A stretch of DNA of 64,000 bases from Enterococcus raffinosus (GCF_018917525.1 NZ_JAHLOS010000005.1:62001-126000); one strand, 5' to 3'; positions 8,668 through 17,700 are shown, counted from the stretch's first letter. Program-made: numbers and translations. Notes: generated by a model not told the origin, from the sequence alone.

Positions 8668-8752
8668 AATTAAATTCTTGTAGCTAGATATCTCTATAAA
8701 GAAACTAAAACTAAGATAGTTTTGAGCGTCAGATTCGATGCTTCATTGAAAA

Positions 8753-8786
8753 AACCGCACAAATCTAATAAATGATTTGTACGGTT
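8753..8786 (-). terminator. Terminator after the lipoprotein gene at 8802
   Basis: AACCGCACAAATC pairs with GATTTGTACGGTT around an eight-base loop, with one mismatch. On the minus strand it is followed by TTTTTT. Confidence 0.75.
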
Positions 8787-8801
8787 CATTTTTATTAAAA
8801 A

Positions 8802-9530
8802 TCAATACGAATAAATCAGCTCCCTGAGCTTTTCTTGTGCCGCTTGGTCCTCTGAAATTTGGAAACTTCTATTTGGCGTATAGCTTCCTAAACTCCCATC
8901 ATCGGCGTATTCTCCAAAACCTGTGTTGGTGCTCACCGGCTCCCCATTTCCTGTTTTTAATTCATAGACTACTCCATTATCGCCTAATAGATACTTACTA
9001 ACAGGTTTACTATAGTCCATTTTCACCGAATAATTGGCCGCAAAAGAGCCTGCCATCAGTTCCTGTTTGCCAATGCTTCCATCTTTTGACGTATAAAAAA
9101 CACACCCACCCAACGCATGGATTGGAAATGCATTTTCTCCAGGTACACCGTTATTTTGCACCTGCACCTGACCATCTGGCGTATTGGCGTACCAATCGCC
9201 TCGTCCTGCTGCACCATGATCAAAAAACCAATGACTCACCGCCATGTTCCCTATTGCGGCACGCCCACCTGCCCAGTCAAGAAAGGCCTGATTGATTTGA
9301 CCCTTTTGTACATCGTTAAATTGAACTTTACGGCTAGATTCCGTCGTACTGCTAGATTCAGTTGTACTGCTGCTTTGTGACTCTGTCGATTTAGAAGACA
9401 GACTTGAAGAAGCTTCTGAATTTAAGGACACACTTCTTGACGGCTCAGCCTCCTTGCTTTCCGTTGAATTACAGCCTGTTAACAAAAATAGAATACCAAA
9501 ACCTAAAATGAAATAACTGATTTTCTTCAT
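8802..9530 (-). CDS. Lipoprotein of unknown function
   Basis: 242 residues. The signal peptide MKKISYFILGFGILFLLTG is followed by the lipobox cysteine. A serine-rich linker covers about residues 22-70. The folded region contains a tryptophan/glycine-rich block (FLDWAGGRAAIGNMAVSHWF), then GRGDWYANTPDGQVQVQNNG and FPIHALGGCVFYTSKDGSIG. It resembles uncharacterised lipoproteins of lactic acid bacteria (DUF4767-like is one possibility), but I do not recognise a defined function. GGAGGAACAGG precedes the ATG. A decayed relative lies at 6662-6823, on the other side of rarA, so the locus may once have held a duplicated pair. Confidence 0.8.
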   Translation of the reverse strand: MKKISYFILGFGILFLLTGCNSTESKEAEPSRSVSLNSEASSSLSSKSTESQSSSTTESSSTTESSRKVQFNDVQKGQINQAFLDWAGGRAAIGNMAVSHWFFDHGAAGRGDWYANTPDGQVQVQNNGVPGENAFPIHALGGCVFYTSKDGSIGKQELMAGSFAANYSVKMDYSKPVSKYLLGDNGVVYELKTGNGEPVSTNTGFGEYADDGSLGSYTPNRSFQISEDQAAQEKLRELIYSY

Positions 9531-9701
9531 CCTGTTCCTCCGAAAATACGCTGTTTTACTTTTTTTATTCAGTAATAAGCGTTTATTATAACCTCAATTT
9601 TAGCACTAAATAAACTTAAAATAATGAGAAAAAAGAGAGAACCCTTTTATAATTTAGCGGTACCAGCCTTTTTTAGCGAATTCGTTAACAAGCAGTTCCT
9701 T

Positions 9702-9729
9702 TTGAAATGATAGCGGTTGGCATTATGAT
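9702..9729 (+). promoter_or_regulatory. Promoter of the esterase gene
   Basis: TTGAAA (9702-9707), 16-base spacer, TATGAT (9724-9729). It overlaps the region just before the ATG at 9732, so translation must begin at the next in-frame ATG, 9759. Confidence 0.6.
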
Positions 9730-9758
9730 AGATGGATACTAAGAAAGAAGGAATTGCT

Positions 9759-10706
9759 ATGGCAGAAAGAATCTCTTTGGAACAATCAGCTTTAGAATTT
9801 AGTATCGCTAATGAAAAAGAACCTTATATTTATCAATTACCCGTAGATGAAGCACGCGCACTACTAGAGGAAGTACAGGGCTCTCCAGTAGATAAATTAG
9901 ATGCCGACATTCAAGATCAAGAATGGGATCTTGGAAAATATGGAATAATCAACGTGCGGATCGTAAAACCAAAAGATCCCACAGACCATCTACCTGTCAT
10001 TCTCTATATTCATGGTGCCGGTTGGGTGTTGGGCAGTGCGCAAACTCATGACAAATTGGTACGAGAGTTAGCCGTTCGAACCAATTCAGTTGTCTTTGTT
10101 CCAGAATATGATCGCTCCCCTGAAGCCAAATATCCAGTAGCAATCGAGCAAAGCTACGCGACGCTTCTAAAACTAGTTGATGATGCAAACGGAGAATATG
10201 ACATTGATCGAATCACCGTCGCGGGAGACAGTGTCGGCGGAAATATGGCAACTGTTCTAACCATGCTGGCGAAGGATCGCCAAGGGCCAAGAATCAATCA
10301 GCAATTGCTTTATTATCCAGTCACGAATCACGCGTTTGATACAGCTTCTTATAATCAATTTGCGACAGATTATTTTTTAGCTAAAGAAGGAATGAAATGG
10401 TTTTGGGATAATTATTTACCAGAAGGACAAGATGCAACGATCAAAACGATCTCACCACTTCAGGCGTCTAAAGAAGATTTGACCGGACTTCCGGCGGCCA
10501 TGATTCTCAATGGCGAAGCCGATGTACTGAGAGATGAAGGCGAAGAATATGCTCGGCAGTTGCGAGATGCCGGAGTGGATGTGACACAAATTCGTTTTCA
10601 AGGAATGATCCACGATTTCGTAATGGTTAATTCCATGGATCAAAGTAATGCAGCACGAGCAGCAATGGATGTTTCGACAGATTGGTTGAACAAACGAAAT
10701 AACTAA
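9759..10706 (+). CDS. Alpha/beta hydrolase, HSL/acetyl-esterase type
   Basis: Cytoplasmic esterase or lipase-like protein of 315 residues. The oxyanion motif appears as HGAGWVLGS, the nucleophile elbow as GDSVGGNMA, an acid residue near NGEADVLRDEG, and the catalytic histidine in GMIHDFVM. This order matches the hormone-sensitive-lipase family (alpha/beta hydrolase fold 3). The third position of HGGG is Ala here, a tolerated variant. ATG at 9759 has AAGGA six bases upstream. It is a single gene with its own promoter and terminator. The natural ester substrate is unknown. Confidence 0.88.
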   Translation: MAERISLEQSALEFSIANEKEPYIYQLPVDEARALLEEVQGSPVDKLDADIQDQEWDLGKYGIINVRIVKPKDPTDHLPVILYIHGAGWVLGSAQTHDKLVRELAVRTNSVVFVPEYDRSPEAKYPVAIEQSYATLLKLVDDANGEYDIDRITVAGDSVGGNMATVLTMLAKDRQGPRINQQLLYYPVTNHAFDTASYNQFATDYFLAKEGMKWFWDNYLPEGQDATIKTISPLQASKEDLTGLPAAMILNGEADVLRDEGEEYARQLRDAGVDVTQIRFQGMIHDFVMVNSMDQSNAARAAMDVSTDWLNKRNN

Positions 10707-10717
10707 ATGTAACGCAT

Positions 10718-10760
10718 AAAAAAGGATCGAGCAAATGTTGATTTTGCTTGATCCTTTTTT
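10718..10760. terminator. Bidirectional terminator
   Basis: A run of A, GGATCGAGCAAA, a seven-base loop, then TTTGCTTGATCC and a run of T. It has T-runs in both directions and lies between convergent genes (esterase and fructokinase). Confidence 0.85.
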
Positions 10761-10864
10761 ATTTTAATTCATTTTCGCTTTGTTCAACTTCATTTGATGA
10801 CTCAGTTGAATGCTTTTGACATGAGCACCAATGAAACCTTCATTAATTACAGTTGCTTATTTCT

Positions 10865-11725
10865 TCATGCCTTTCTAGCCAATGCTAATCCGCCGATTAT
10901 TCCAGCATTATCGCCTAATTTGGGCGTAACAATGTAGCTATCAATTGGTGGTATTTAAACATATCCATTTATAAGCTCAACGAATTTATCCTGAACTTTT
11001 TTCTTCATGTGTTCTTGTTTCATCACACCACCGCCAAAAATAATTCTATCTGGCAAAAGCATCAGTGTTGTATTGTATGCACATTGGGCAAGGTAAAAGG
11101 CTTCAATTTGCCAAAACGAATCGTCAGCCAGTAAATTCTGACCTTTTACACCCAACCGTTTTTCAATCGCCGGTCCCGATGCCATCCCTTCTAAACAATC
11201 TTGGTGGAAGGGACAGTTTCCTGAAAAATTGTCCTTCGGATGTCGCTTGATCAACATATGACCCATTTCCGGATGACTGAATCCCTCCACGAAAGTCCCA
11301 TTGAGCAAGGCACCACCTCCGATACCTGTTCCCACAGTGAAATATGCCACACTTGCTAACCCTTTGCCAGAACCAGCAACATATTCACCATAGCAAGCCG
11401 CGTTGACATCTGTTGTCCATTCAATCGGAATATTGAAATATTGCTCTAGCGTTCCTACAAAATTGAAATTTTGCCAAGCAAGTTTTGGTGTTGATGTGAT
11501 ATGACCGAAACTCGTTGATTTGCATTGAATATCAATTGGACCAAAGCAGCCGACCCCGATGCCTGCCAATTGTTCCTTAAAAGGTTTAAAAAAATCAATG
11601 ACCTGCTTCATTGTTTCAACTGGAGTCGTTGTGGGAAAACTGGCTCTTTCCAAAATCGTTAATTCCTCAGTACCGACTGCACAGACAAATTTAGTCCCTC
11701 CAGCTTCAATTGCCCCATATATCAT
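10865..11725 (-). pseudogene. scrK: ROK fructokinase with an in-frame stop near the 3-prime end
   Basis: ROK-family sugar kinase that would phosphorylate fructose (or mannose) after cleavage. MIYGAIEAGGTKFVCAVG carries the ATP loop. GTGIGGGALLNG, HPEMGH and the zinc motif region CPFHQDCLEGMASGPA are present. ATG at 11725 follows GGGAGGAACC. The frame stops at TAA 10955-10957 after VELINGYV. The same frame continues without a break for 29 codons (IPPIDSYIVTPKLGDNAGII.., ending LALARKA) to TGA at 10865, which is the expected ScrK C-terminus. So one nonsense codon removes about 30 residues. It is either a recent inactivation or a sequencing error. It is the last gene of the GH172/PTS operon. Confidence 0.85.
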
Positions 11726-11763
11726 CGTAGGTTCCTCCCTTCGAATATGTGTAAAACACTTCA

Positions 11764-12882
11764 TTAACGCGGCAAGCGTTCTCGATCAGTGAAATGACGT
11801 TTAGTATTTCCTGAAGCTTCTGTTGAATACCAGTAAGCGACACTAGCAACATCGTCTTGCCGCTCAAATAAGCGAACATCATCGTTGCCGATTTGTTGTA
11901 AAGTGACCGATAAATCTTCGGTAAAACAGATGGGGTCTTGAAGATGCCAACGATAAAGACCATGTCGTGGCATTGCGTCGTCACCAAAGGCATGAACGGC
12001 ATTCAATTTTCCCGTTTCAAAACGATCTCTTGTGGCATCTCTATTTGATTGGTAGGGATATCCTAAAAAGGCTGTTGAATAGTTTTTCGCATGTGGACGT
12101 CCGAACTCATCGTACTCATGAAAGGCCCATGCCCCGCCAAAATAATCTTCTGACCCTGTTGAGGTTACGGTCGGATACTCACTATCCCCATCAATGTAGA
12201 ATTTAAACTCGCCTTCGCCCCACCAATAACGTTCTAAGCAGGTCAGCGCAAGATAAGTACCCACGTAATAGCCTTGACCCTTTAATCGATCAATTAACTT
12301 ATAATCCTCCTGTAATTTGGTAATGCGTTCTCGACGCCAATTTGCGTGAAAATATAGGCTATTTTCTTCTAATTCGTCCACCAAAGCGTAATTTATCGTA
12401 TAAAAGAATGAGGTCATATCCTTCGGGTGTAAATTCTCGATCGTAATTTTAGCAGCAGTTTGGAAAGGCATTTCGAAATAGGAATTAAAGCCCCCGGTAG
12501 GATTAACCACTATCGGCAACGAGTTAACATCGCAACGCTCTCCGAACCCGTTACAAAAGAAATCCCCTAAAGGACTTTCAACAGCGGGACTATCCGACCC
12601 ATCCCAATAGATTCTTAAAATCAAATCACGTAAAACAAAACTGCCAAATTCTGTTCGATCACGAATCGTCATCCACATATGACGGATCATTCCCGTTCCA
12701 GTAATATCCGCAATCACAGTTTCTTCACCAGAAGACAGCGGAATTGCACCACGACCTTTGCGGCTTGGACCCAGGTCGCTTGGTAGCATCGCCGCTTTAC
12801 CTTTCTCGCCCGTTGGATTTTCGGGAGTGATTGCTCGACTCTGAATTTTTTTAAATTGGGTAATATTTTTTAGTATACTCAT
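11764..12882 (-). CDS. GH172 (DUF2961) glycoside hydrolase
   Basis: 372-residue protein of the DUF2961 family, now CAZy GH172. Characterised members cleave or form alpha-D-fructofuranosides (difructose dianhydride I) or cleave D-arabinofuranosides. Key family blocks are visible: GTGMIRHMWMTI near residue 65, LRIYWDGSDSPAVESPLGDFF, and TSTGSEDYFGGAWAF near 245. No signal peptide is seen, so it acts inside the cell on a sugar delivered by the PTS. It overlaps the upstream glycosidase-like gene by ATGA and has AAAGGAG before ATG at 12882. With a fructokinase next to it, a fructose-containing substrate is the best guess, but this is inference. Confidence 0.85.
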   Translation of the reverse strand: MSILKNITQFKKIQSRAITPENPTGEKGKAAMLPSDLGPSRKGRGAIPLSSGEETVIADITGTGMIRHMWMTIRDRTEFGSFVLRDLILRIYWDGSDSPAVESPLGDFFCNGFGERCDVNSLPIVVNPTGGFNSYFEMPFQTAAKITIENLHPKDMTSFFYTINYALVDELEENSLYFHANWRRERITKLQEDYKLIDRLKGQGYYVGTYLALTCLERYWWGEGEFKFYIDGDSEYPTVTSTGSEDYFGGAWAFHEYDEFGRPHAKNYSTAFLGYPYQSNRDATRDRFETGKLNAVHAFGDDAMPRHGLYRWHLQDPICFTEDLSVTLQQIGNDDVRLFERQDDVASVAYWYSTEASGNTKRHFTDRERLPR

Positions 12883-14978
12883 CTTTTTCTCCTTTGAATG
12901 TGAATCGTTTTTCCCTTTTCTACGTGAATAATTTTTTTCGTATCACTTATTTTTAACGGTTTTTCTGACAAATTCGAAATACTCAACTCGGATTGCGTAC
13001 ATTCAATCGAAATGAAGGCTTGACCGAACTTCAAATTCTTCCAAGAAAACGTTAAATTATCAACAGGTTCAATCAGCAATACTCCTTTTTTGAATTTCAA
13101 TCCGAAATATTGACTGATCATTAGGCTGACAAAAAGACCCGATGCCCAGCCGCATTTGCCGCAGCCAAAGTCTCGCACGACTTCTCCTTGTTGAGCCTCT
13201 AAGCGATACGGCCACCACCACCACGAACCGTCTAAATCTGCCAAACAAATTAGTTCTTCTAATCGGGTTACGAAGGCTTGAGGGTTGTGCAGGTCGCTCA
13301 TTAAGACAGTGATAAAGCCAGGAAAAGTGGCGCCGGATTCTAATCCCCAAGTGATGCCTTTGATTTCCTCGCTATAGGTTGGATTGAAAGAACTAGCAGA
13401 AAAGGCCATTGTGTTCTGATATAAATGATCTTTATTATCTAAAAATTGATAAAATGGCATCAACGTAGTGTCTGATTCTTCTCCATCATGCATTAATAAA
13501 TTGATTTTTCCATCCACAATTACATCACTTAAAAAGATTAACCCTTGCTCAAGAATCGGTTTTTGATAGTGCTTCACTGAATAGGTTATTTTCTCCTCAT
13601 CACCGATTCCCTCCAAAAATTGCTCACCAAAAGGACCATCGATGGTCATTTGCTTACAAATTGATTCCTTTAGTTTACAGGCGATGTTTTTGTATCGCTC
13701 GCTAAGGCTCAGTTGTTCCAGTGCTTCAAAAATTTCAGCAAGTCCACTACAGGCCTTCCAAAGACAAAGATTGCTGCCAGTATGATACTTTCCAAGAGCA
13801 AAGGCGTCTGATAACCAAACAGATGGGAAAAGCATCGGTTCCTCTGACTGACGTTGAGCTAATATGTCCTCAATAATTTTTGAAGCATTCCGTAGAACCT
13901 GCGGATGCCGCTCAAAGAATTTTGTATCCCCTGTATGTTCAAAATAAAGACTAGCGAGTAACGCACTGGATAACGAATTACTCAGAGAATGATTGATACC
14001 TCCGGTAAATTTAGAACCAGGAAACTTAACGCCATATTGATCAAACCATAGAACCGTTTTTTGACATAACTCCGGTTCAAACATGGTGAATGGCAATGAT
14101 GCGTAATACATATCCTTATTCCAAATTCGATTAGTAGCAGGATAGCTGCCCCAATTGCTGCCGACGATCTGTCCCTGTCGATTCATACCAAAACTAGAAA
14201 AGCTTTGATAAAGTGCACGACGATAGAGATGGATAACTCTATCGTCTGGCATTGACAGATGACCAAATAGCTGAGTAAAATAGTTCATTGTTTCCTTCAG
14301 CCATTTTTCGATATCAGATTCCTGAAAAGTCATTGCTTCTTCAAAAGCATTTGGGTCCACAAAAGCAATGGCGAAGCCTGCCACTTCCTGTTGTGCGATC
14401 GTTTCCTTATTTCCTTTTTGAGAAATCAACACATTTTGCTGATCCGAATACTTCTCTTGATATAAAGGCATATCTTTCACTGAAACTTGAAGGCTTTCGT
14501 GTGTTTCATTCACAATGTAAATCTGCTGAACAAGCATACTTAAACGCTTATTAGCCAGTATGGGAGCAAAGGATACTACAATGACCTTAAACGTCGAATA
14601 ATGATGAACATATCTAGGCAAACAGTCTTGAAGCATATCGACTTCAATACGATGATCCGGTTCTGATAAATGGTAGACAATCCCATTTACTTCAACTTTT
14701 AAGGATAACGAATTGGTTTGAGAGAGCTGTTTATTGACCCAAACACCTGGTTTTTCCTCAGTTAACAAATTTTCTCGATAAAAGGTCAATGTTTGAATCG
14801 TCCCGCAAACATCAAGGTTTGCTAATGTCTTTTGATTACTTACATCAAAGGTCAATCCCTTTACATCAGGAATATTCCGATAGTAGCTGTATTCGTTTGA
14901 AGTAGTCACATTTCCGTCGTTTAACTCGGCATTAAAAAATGGGTGTTTGGGTGAATAAATTACTTCATTAATAGTCAT
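12879..14978 (-). CDS. Six-hairpin glycosidase-like protein
   Basis: 699 residues, no signal peptide. An N-terminal beta-rich part (about 1-210) is followed by a helical domain with motifs typical of (alpha/alpha)6 glycosidases: NWGSYPATNRIWNKDMYYA, GGINHSLSNSLSSALLA and GSWWWWPYRLEA. I cannot assign a CAZy family with confidence; GH125, GH63 or amylo-glucosidase relatives are possible. It is preceded by an attenuator-like hairpin after the EIID gene and is translationally coupled to the GH172 gene downstream, so the two probably act in sequence on one imported phosphorylated oligosaccharide. AGGAGAGGAAAG precedes ATG at 14978. Confidence 0.65.
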   Translation of the reverse strand: MTINEVIYSPKHPFFNAELNDGNVTTSNEYSYYRNIPDVKGLTFDVSNQKTLANLDVCGTIQTLTFYRENLLTEEKPGVWVNKQLSQTNSLSLKVEVNGIVYHLSEPDHRIEVDMLQDCLPRYVHHYSTFKVIVVSFAPILANKRLSMLVQQIYIVNETHESLQVSVKDMPLYQEKYSDQQNVLISQKGNKETIAQQEVAGFAIAFVDPNAFEEAMTFQESDIEKWLKETMNYFTQLFGHLSMPDDRVIHLYRRALYQSFSSFGMNRQGQIVGSNWGSYPATNRIWNKDMYYASLPFTMFEPELCQKTVLWFDQYGVKFPGSKFTGGINHSLSNSLSSALLASLYFEHTGDTKFFERHPQVLRNASKIIEDILAQRQSEEPMLFPSVWLSDAFALGKYHTGSNLCLWKACSGLAEIFEALEQLSLSERYKNIACKLKESICKQMTIDGPFGEQFLEGIGDEEKITYSVKHYQKPILEQGLIFLSDVIVDGKINLLMHDGEESDTTLMPFYQFLDNKDHLYQNTMAFSASSFNPTYSEEIKGITWGLESGATFPGFITVLMSDLHNPQAFVTRLEELICLADLDGSWWWWPYRLEAQQGEVVRDFGCGKCGWASGLFVSLMISQYFGLKFKKGVLLIEPVDNLTFSWKNLKFGQAFISIECTQSELSISNLSEKPLKISDTKKIIHVEKGKTIHIQRRKR

Positions 14979-14994
14979 CTTTCCTCTCCTTGAT

Positions 14995-15021
14995 AAAAAA
15001 ACTGCAGCTTAGTAGCTGCAG
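14995..15021 (-). terminator. Internal terminator/attenuator between EIID and the glycosidase genes
   Basis: CTGCAGCT (15002-15009) and AGCTGCAG (15014-15021) form a perfect 8-bp stem with a four-base loop, followed on the minus strand by seven T. It lies only eight bases after the EIID stop and just before the next ribosome site. It likely lowers expression of the hydrolase genes relative to the PTS. Confidence 0.75.
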
Positions 15022-15028
15022 CTTCCTA

Positions 15029-15850
15029 CTATGCGATTCCAAGTAATGACAATAAAATTCCCAAGACGACCATTCCGAAAATAATTTTGATGACGCCGAC
15101 TTTTTTATCTAGTAATTTGAAACAGCCCAATGTTACCAATAACGGTACAATTCCTTTAAAAATACTATCAAGAATTTCTTGGACATTCATTAGTTCTTCA
15201 CCCTTCATTGAAAAGCTCAAAACGGTATTGAATTTGACCATACTGATCGTCATTGCGCCTACCATGATCAGACCCAAGATACTAGCAGCTTTTGTCAGAA
15301 TTTCAATTAACCCGTTCGCATACAGCTTTTCAATGTATTTAGAGCCTAATGAATAGCCTAAAACGCCGCCATAGTATCGCATCAAGTAATTAGGTACATT
15401 GAACATGACCAAAAAGATAATTGGTGCCAAAATATTTCCGGCATTGGCTAAGTTGATCGCTAGTCCCGCGGTAACGACACGCCAAACTCCCCAGAACAAT
15501 GAATCGCCAATTCCAGCCAATGGTCCCATCAAACTCGTCTTGATCGCGTTGATACTTTCCACGTCAAAACCAGCTTTTTCAGAATTTTCCTTCTCCATCG
15601 ATGCCGCAATCCCCATAACAAAGGACGCGCAAGGTATGGTCGTCGAAAAATACTGTGAATGACGTTCCAACGCCGCAGCTCGATCTTCTTCACTTTTGTA
15701 GAAATGATTAATGAAAGGCATCATAGAATAGGCGAAACCACCGCCGCCCATCGTCACCGGGTTCACCGAGGCGTACATGGTCATTGAGCGCCAAAACATC
15801 TTCCGAACCAATTTTTTCTCATCTTTAGAAATTCCATCAGCTAATTTCAT
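15029..15850 (-). CDS. PTS EIID, mannose/fructose/sorbose family
   Basis: 273-residue membrane subunit. The N-terminal block LVRKMFWRSMTMYASVNPVTMGGGGFAYSMMPF is the EIID signature. SLMGPLAGIGDSLFWG follows, and the C-terminal half is hydrophobic. It works with EIIC to move the sugar while EIIB phosphorylates it. It overlaps EIIC by ATGA, and its ribosome site lies within the EIIC tail codons (AGAGGAGG). It is the fourth gene of the sigma-54-dependent operon. Confidence 0.93.
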   Translation of the reverse strand: MKLADGISKDEKKLVRKMFWRSMTMYASVNPVTMGGGGFAYSMMPFINHFYKSEEDRAAALERHSQYFSTTIPCASFVMGIAASMEKENSEKAGFDVESINAIKTSLMGPLAGIGDSLFWGVWRVVTAGLAINLANAGNILAPIIFLVMFNVPNYLMRYYGGVLGYSLGSKYIEKLYANGLIEILTKAASILGLIMVGAMTISMVKFNTVLSFSMKGEELMNVQEILDSIFKGIVPLLVTLGCFKLLDKKVGVIKIIFGMVVLGILLSLLGIA

Positions 15851-16656
15851 TGAAAGAAATCCTCCTCTTCTTGGTCAATCGTTGCATTTACAGCAGTATC
15901 GCTTTGGACTGCATGAACAGACATATTTTTTAGTTGTAGATCTCTTTGGGCTATAACAATTGCAATAATCGTTCCAACTGCGGCAATTGCAATCAATGGT
16001 AACTCGAGATAAGCCATAACAACGGCCCCAAAGAAAAACCACACAGCAATATTTTTACTCCAAAGCATCCGTAACAGCATCGCCATCCCAACTGCCGGCA
16101 GCAGATTTCCAGCGACCGTTAATCCGTTCATGATGACCTCTGGAATATTATCCAAGACGCTTTTGACAACATCTGCTCCAAATAAAACGGCAAAGAATGG
16201 AATAAGGGCATAAAGCGCATAGTGGACAAACCACATAAAGAAGTGCAGATTAATGATTCCTTTTTGATCACCAGATTTAGCAAATTTGAAAAATTTAGCA
16301 GCCATCGGTCCACATACAAAAGAAAAAATCATATTCATTAACTGCAATCCTAATACTGCTAGTGGAAAGACGATGGGAATAACCGCATCCACGTTTCCTC
16401 CCATTTTGATTGCGAACGCTGTAGCCAGCCCAGCAGCTAAAGAAGGCTCTGCCGTACTAGAAATTCCGATATTGACCACACCCATAAAGATGGCTTCTAG
16501 TGACGCCCCGACAATCAACCCCGTCTGCAAATCCCCCATCAAAGCTCCCGCTAACGGAGCAACAACAATCGGACGACTCAGCATGGACATCCCGAACATC
16601 TCATGTCCAGCAACTCCAATAAAAACGGCCAAAGCGACTACAAATGCATCATACAT
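15847..16656 (-). CDS. PTS EIIC, mannose/fructose/sorbose family
   Basis: 269-residue polytopic membrane protein forming the sugar channel with EIID. The early block GHEMFGMSMLSRPIVVAPLAGALMGDLQTGLIVGASLEAIFMG is the EIIC-Man signature. Several further membrane helices follow, and the tail is acidic (DQEEEDFFQ). That tail resembles the EIIA end (NEEEDFF); in both cases the codons supply the ribosome site of the next gene. Sequence does not fix the sugar specificity. Confidence 0.92.
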   Translation of the reverse strand: MYDAFVVALAVFIGVAGHEMFGMSMLSRPIVVAPLAGALMGDLQTGLIVGASLEAIFMGVVNIGISSTAEPSLAAGLATAFAIKMGGNVDAVIPIVFPLAVLGLQLMNMIFSFVCGPMAAKFFKFAKSGDQKGIINLHFFMWFVHYALYALIPFFAVLFGADVVKSVLDNIPEVIMNGLTVAGNLLPAVGMAMLLRMLWSKNIAVWFFFGAVVMAYLELPLIAIAAVGTIIAIVIAQRDLQLKNMSVHAVQSDTAVNATIDQEEEDFFQ

Positions 16657-16676
16657 AATTTTTCTCCTTCCTTTTT

Positions 16677-17171
16677 CTAAAAATCACTCAAAATAGAGGT
16701 AGCTGAACGTTTTTCCATTGCCGGTGTAGGCTGAAAAACAGTATCTGGATAAAGTTCAACTAATTCTTTTAAGTCTTGAATTTCTGACGTCGTTAACATC
16801 ACTTCCTTCGATAAGGTTTTCTTATCTTCTGATGGCGGTGTCATTTTCCCAGCATTTCCCACGTTCATTAATTCGATTTCCGTTGGGAAAGCTTTCGCAA
16901 CTTTTACGGCATCTTTGACATTAGGGACTAAAACCATCAAGCGCATGTCCTTCGCCCGCGGATCTTTTAACAAATGAATCGCGTCATCAACTGTTTTAAT
17001 AATGACTTTGACATTCGATGGTGCAGCCATCTTCAACGTCATCTTTTGAATATCGTTAGTAGCCGCCTCATCGCTGGCTACTACTAACCCGGTTAAATTT
17101 AGACTCTTTGTCCAAGTCATTGCTACTTGTCCGTGAATTAATCGTTCATCAATTCGCACTGCTTTAATCAT
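16677..17171 (-). CDS. PTS EIIB, mannose/fructose/sorbose family
   Basis: 164-residue cytoplasmic phosphotransfer protein. RIDERLIHGQVAMTW contains the phospho-histidine, His13, in the RLIHGQV motif. Length and the VGNAGK block are typical of stand-alone EIIB-Man. It receives phosphate from EIIA, encoded 11 bp upstream, and passes it to the incoming sugar. GGAGGAAGAG precedes ATG at 17171. Confidence 0.93.
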   Translation of the reverse strand: MIKAVRIDERLIHGQVAMTWTKSLNLTGLVVASDEAATNDIQKMTLKMAAPSNVKVIIKTVDDAIHLLKDPRAKDMRLMVLVPNVKDAVKVAKAFPTEIELMNVGNAGKMTPPSEDKKTLSKEVMLTTSEIQDLKELVELYPDTVFQPTPAMEKRSATSILSDF

Positions 17172-17182
17172 TTCTCTTCCTC

Positions 17183-17605
17183 CTAAAAAAAATCTTCCTC
17201 TTCATTTACTACATGTACCTCATCAAGAATGGTCATCTTTAATTCCTGTTGGCATTTAGTTACCAGTTCCTGAATATCCTCCTTTGTTAGTTCTTTGGTT
17301 GCCAATACTATTTCGAGCAAAATTGGCAGATTAAAGCCAGACAAAATAGTTACAGCAATCTCTTTCTCCAAAAAGGTTTTGGTAATCTTCTGATTGACAC
17401 TTCCACCAAATAAATCGGTAAAAACAAAAATCTGATCTCGCTCATTCACCTGGTCTACAAATACATTCAACTCCTGTTCAAAATCACACTCATCAACATA
17501 AGCATTAATCACCGTTATTCCCTGAACCTGTCCCGTAAGCAACTGGATACTGCTAAGAAAGCCTGAAGCTAAGTGACCGTGGGTCGCTATTAGAATTTTC
17601 TTCAT
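17183..17605 (-). CDS. PTS EIIA, mannose/fructose/sorbose family
   Basis: 140-residue phosphocarrier, first gene of the island operon. MKKILIATHGHLASGF gives the active-site His9. VFTDLFGGSVNQ is the second family block. ATG at 17605 is chosen because AAAGGAATTAACCGC precedes it and because it falls about 35 bases after a -24/-12 promoter; an in-frame codon upstream at 17683 lies before that promoter and cannot be the start. EIIA phosphate may also be passed to the LevR-like activator, whose PRD domains are classic targets. Confidence 0.92.
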   Translation of the reverse strand: MKKILIATHGHLASGFLSSIQLLTGQVQGITVINAYVDECDFEQELNVFVDQVNERDQIFVFTDLFGGSVNQKITKTFLEKEIAVTILSGFNLPILLEIVLATKELTKEDIQELVTKCQQELKMTILDEVHVVNEEEDFF

Positions 17606-17640
17606 GCGGTTAATTCCTTTCTTTCTATTCACTTTTATAT

Positions 17641-17658
17641 AAGCAAGTCTTATGCCAA
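17641..17658 (-). promoter_or_regulatory. Sigma-54 (-24/-12) promoter of the PTS operon
   Basis: Minus strand TTGGCATAAGACTTGCTT matches the RpoN pattern TGGCAC-N5-TTGC with the required GG-N10-GC spacing. It lies directly upstream of the EIIA gene, with a sigma-54 activator gene next door. The -24 half lies within a CCAAC-N10-GTTGG dyad (17655-17674). Confidence 0.85.
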
Positions 17659-17700
17659 CTTTTATAAACGTTGGTTTAATCACTCTAATTCATACTAAAT

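Noticed and set aside
9732-9758. Earlier start of the esterase at 9732
   Set aside because: It lies just after the -10 element and has no ribosome site; 9759 has AAGGA at the right distance.
11706-12002. 98-codon minus-strand frame inside the GH172 and fructokinase genes
   Set aside because: Out-of-frame shadow of two well-supported genes.
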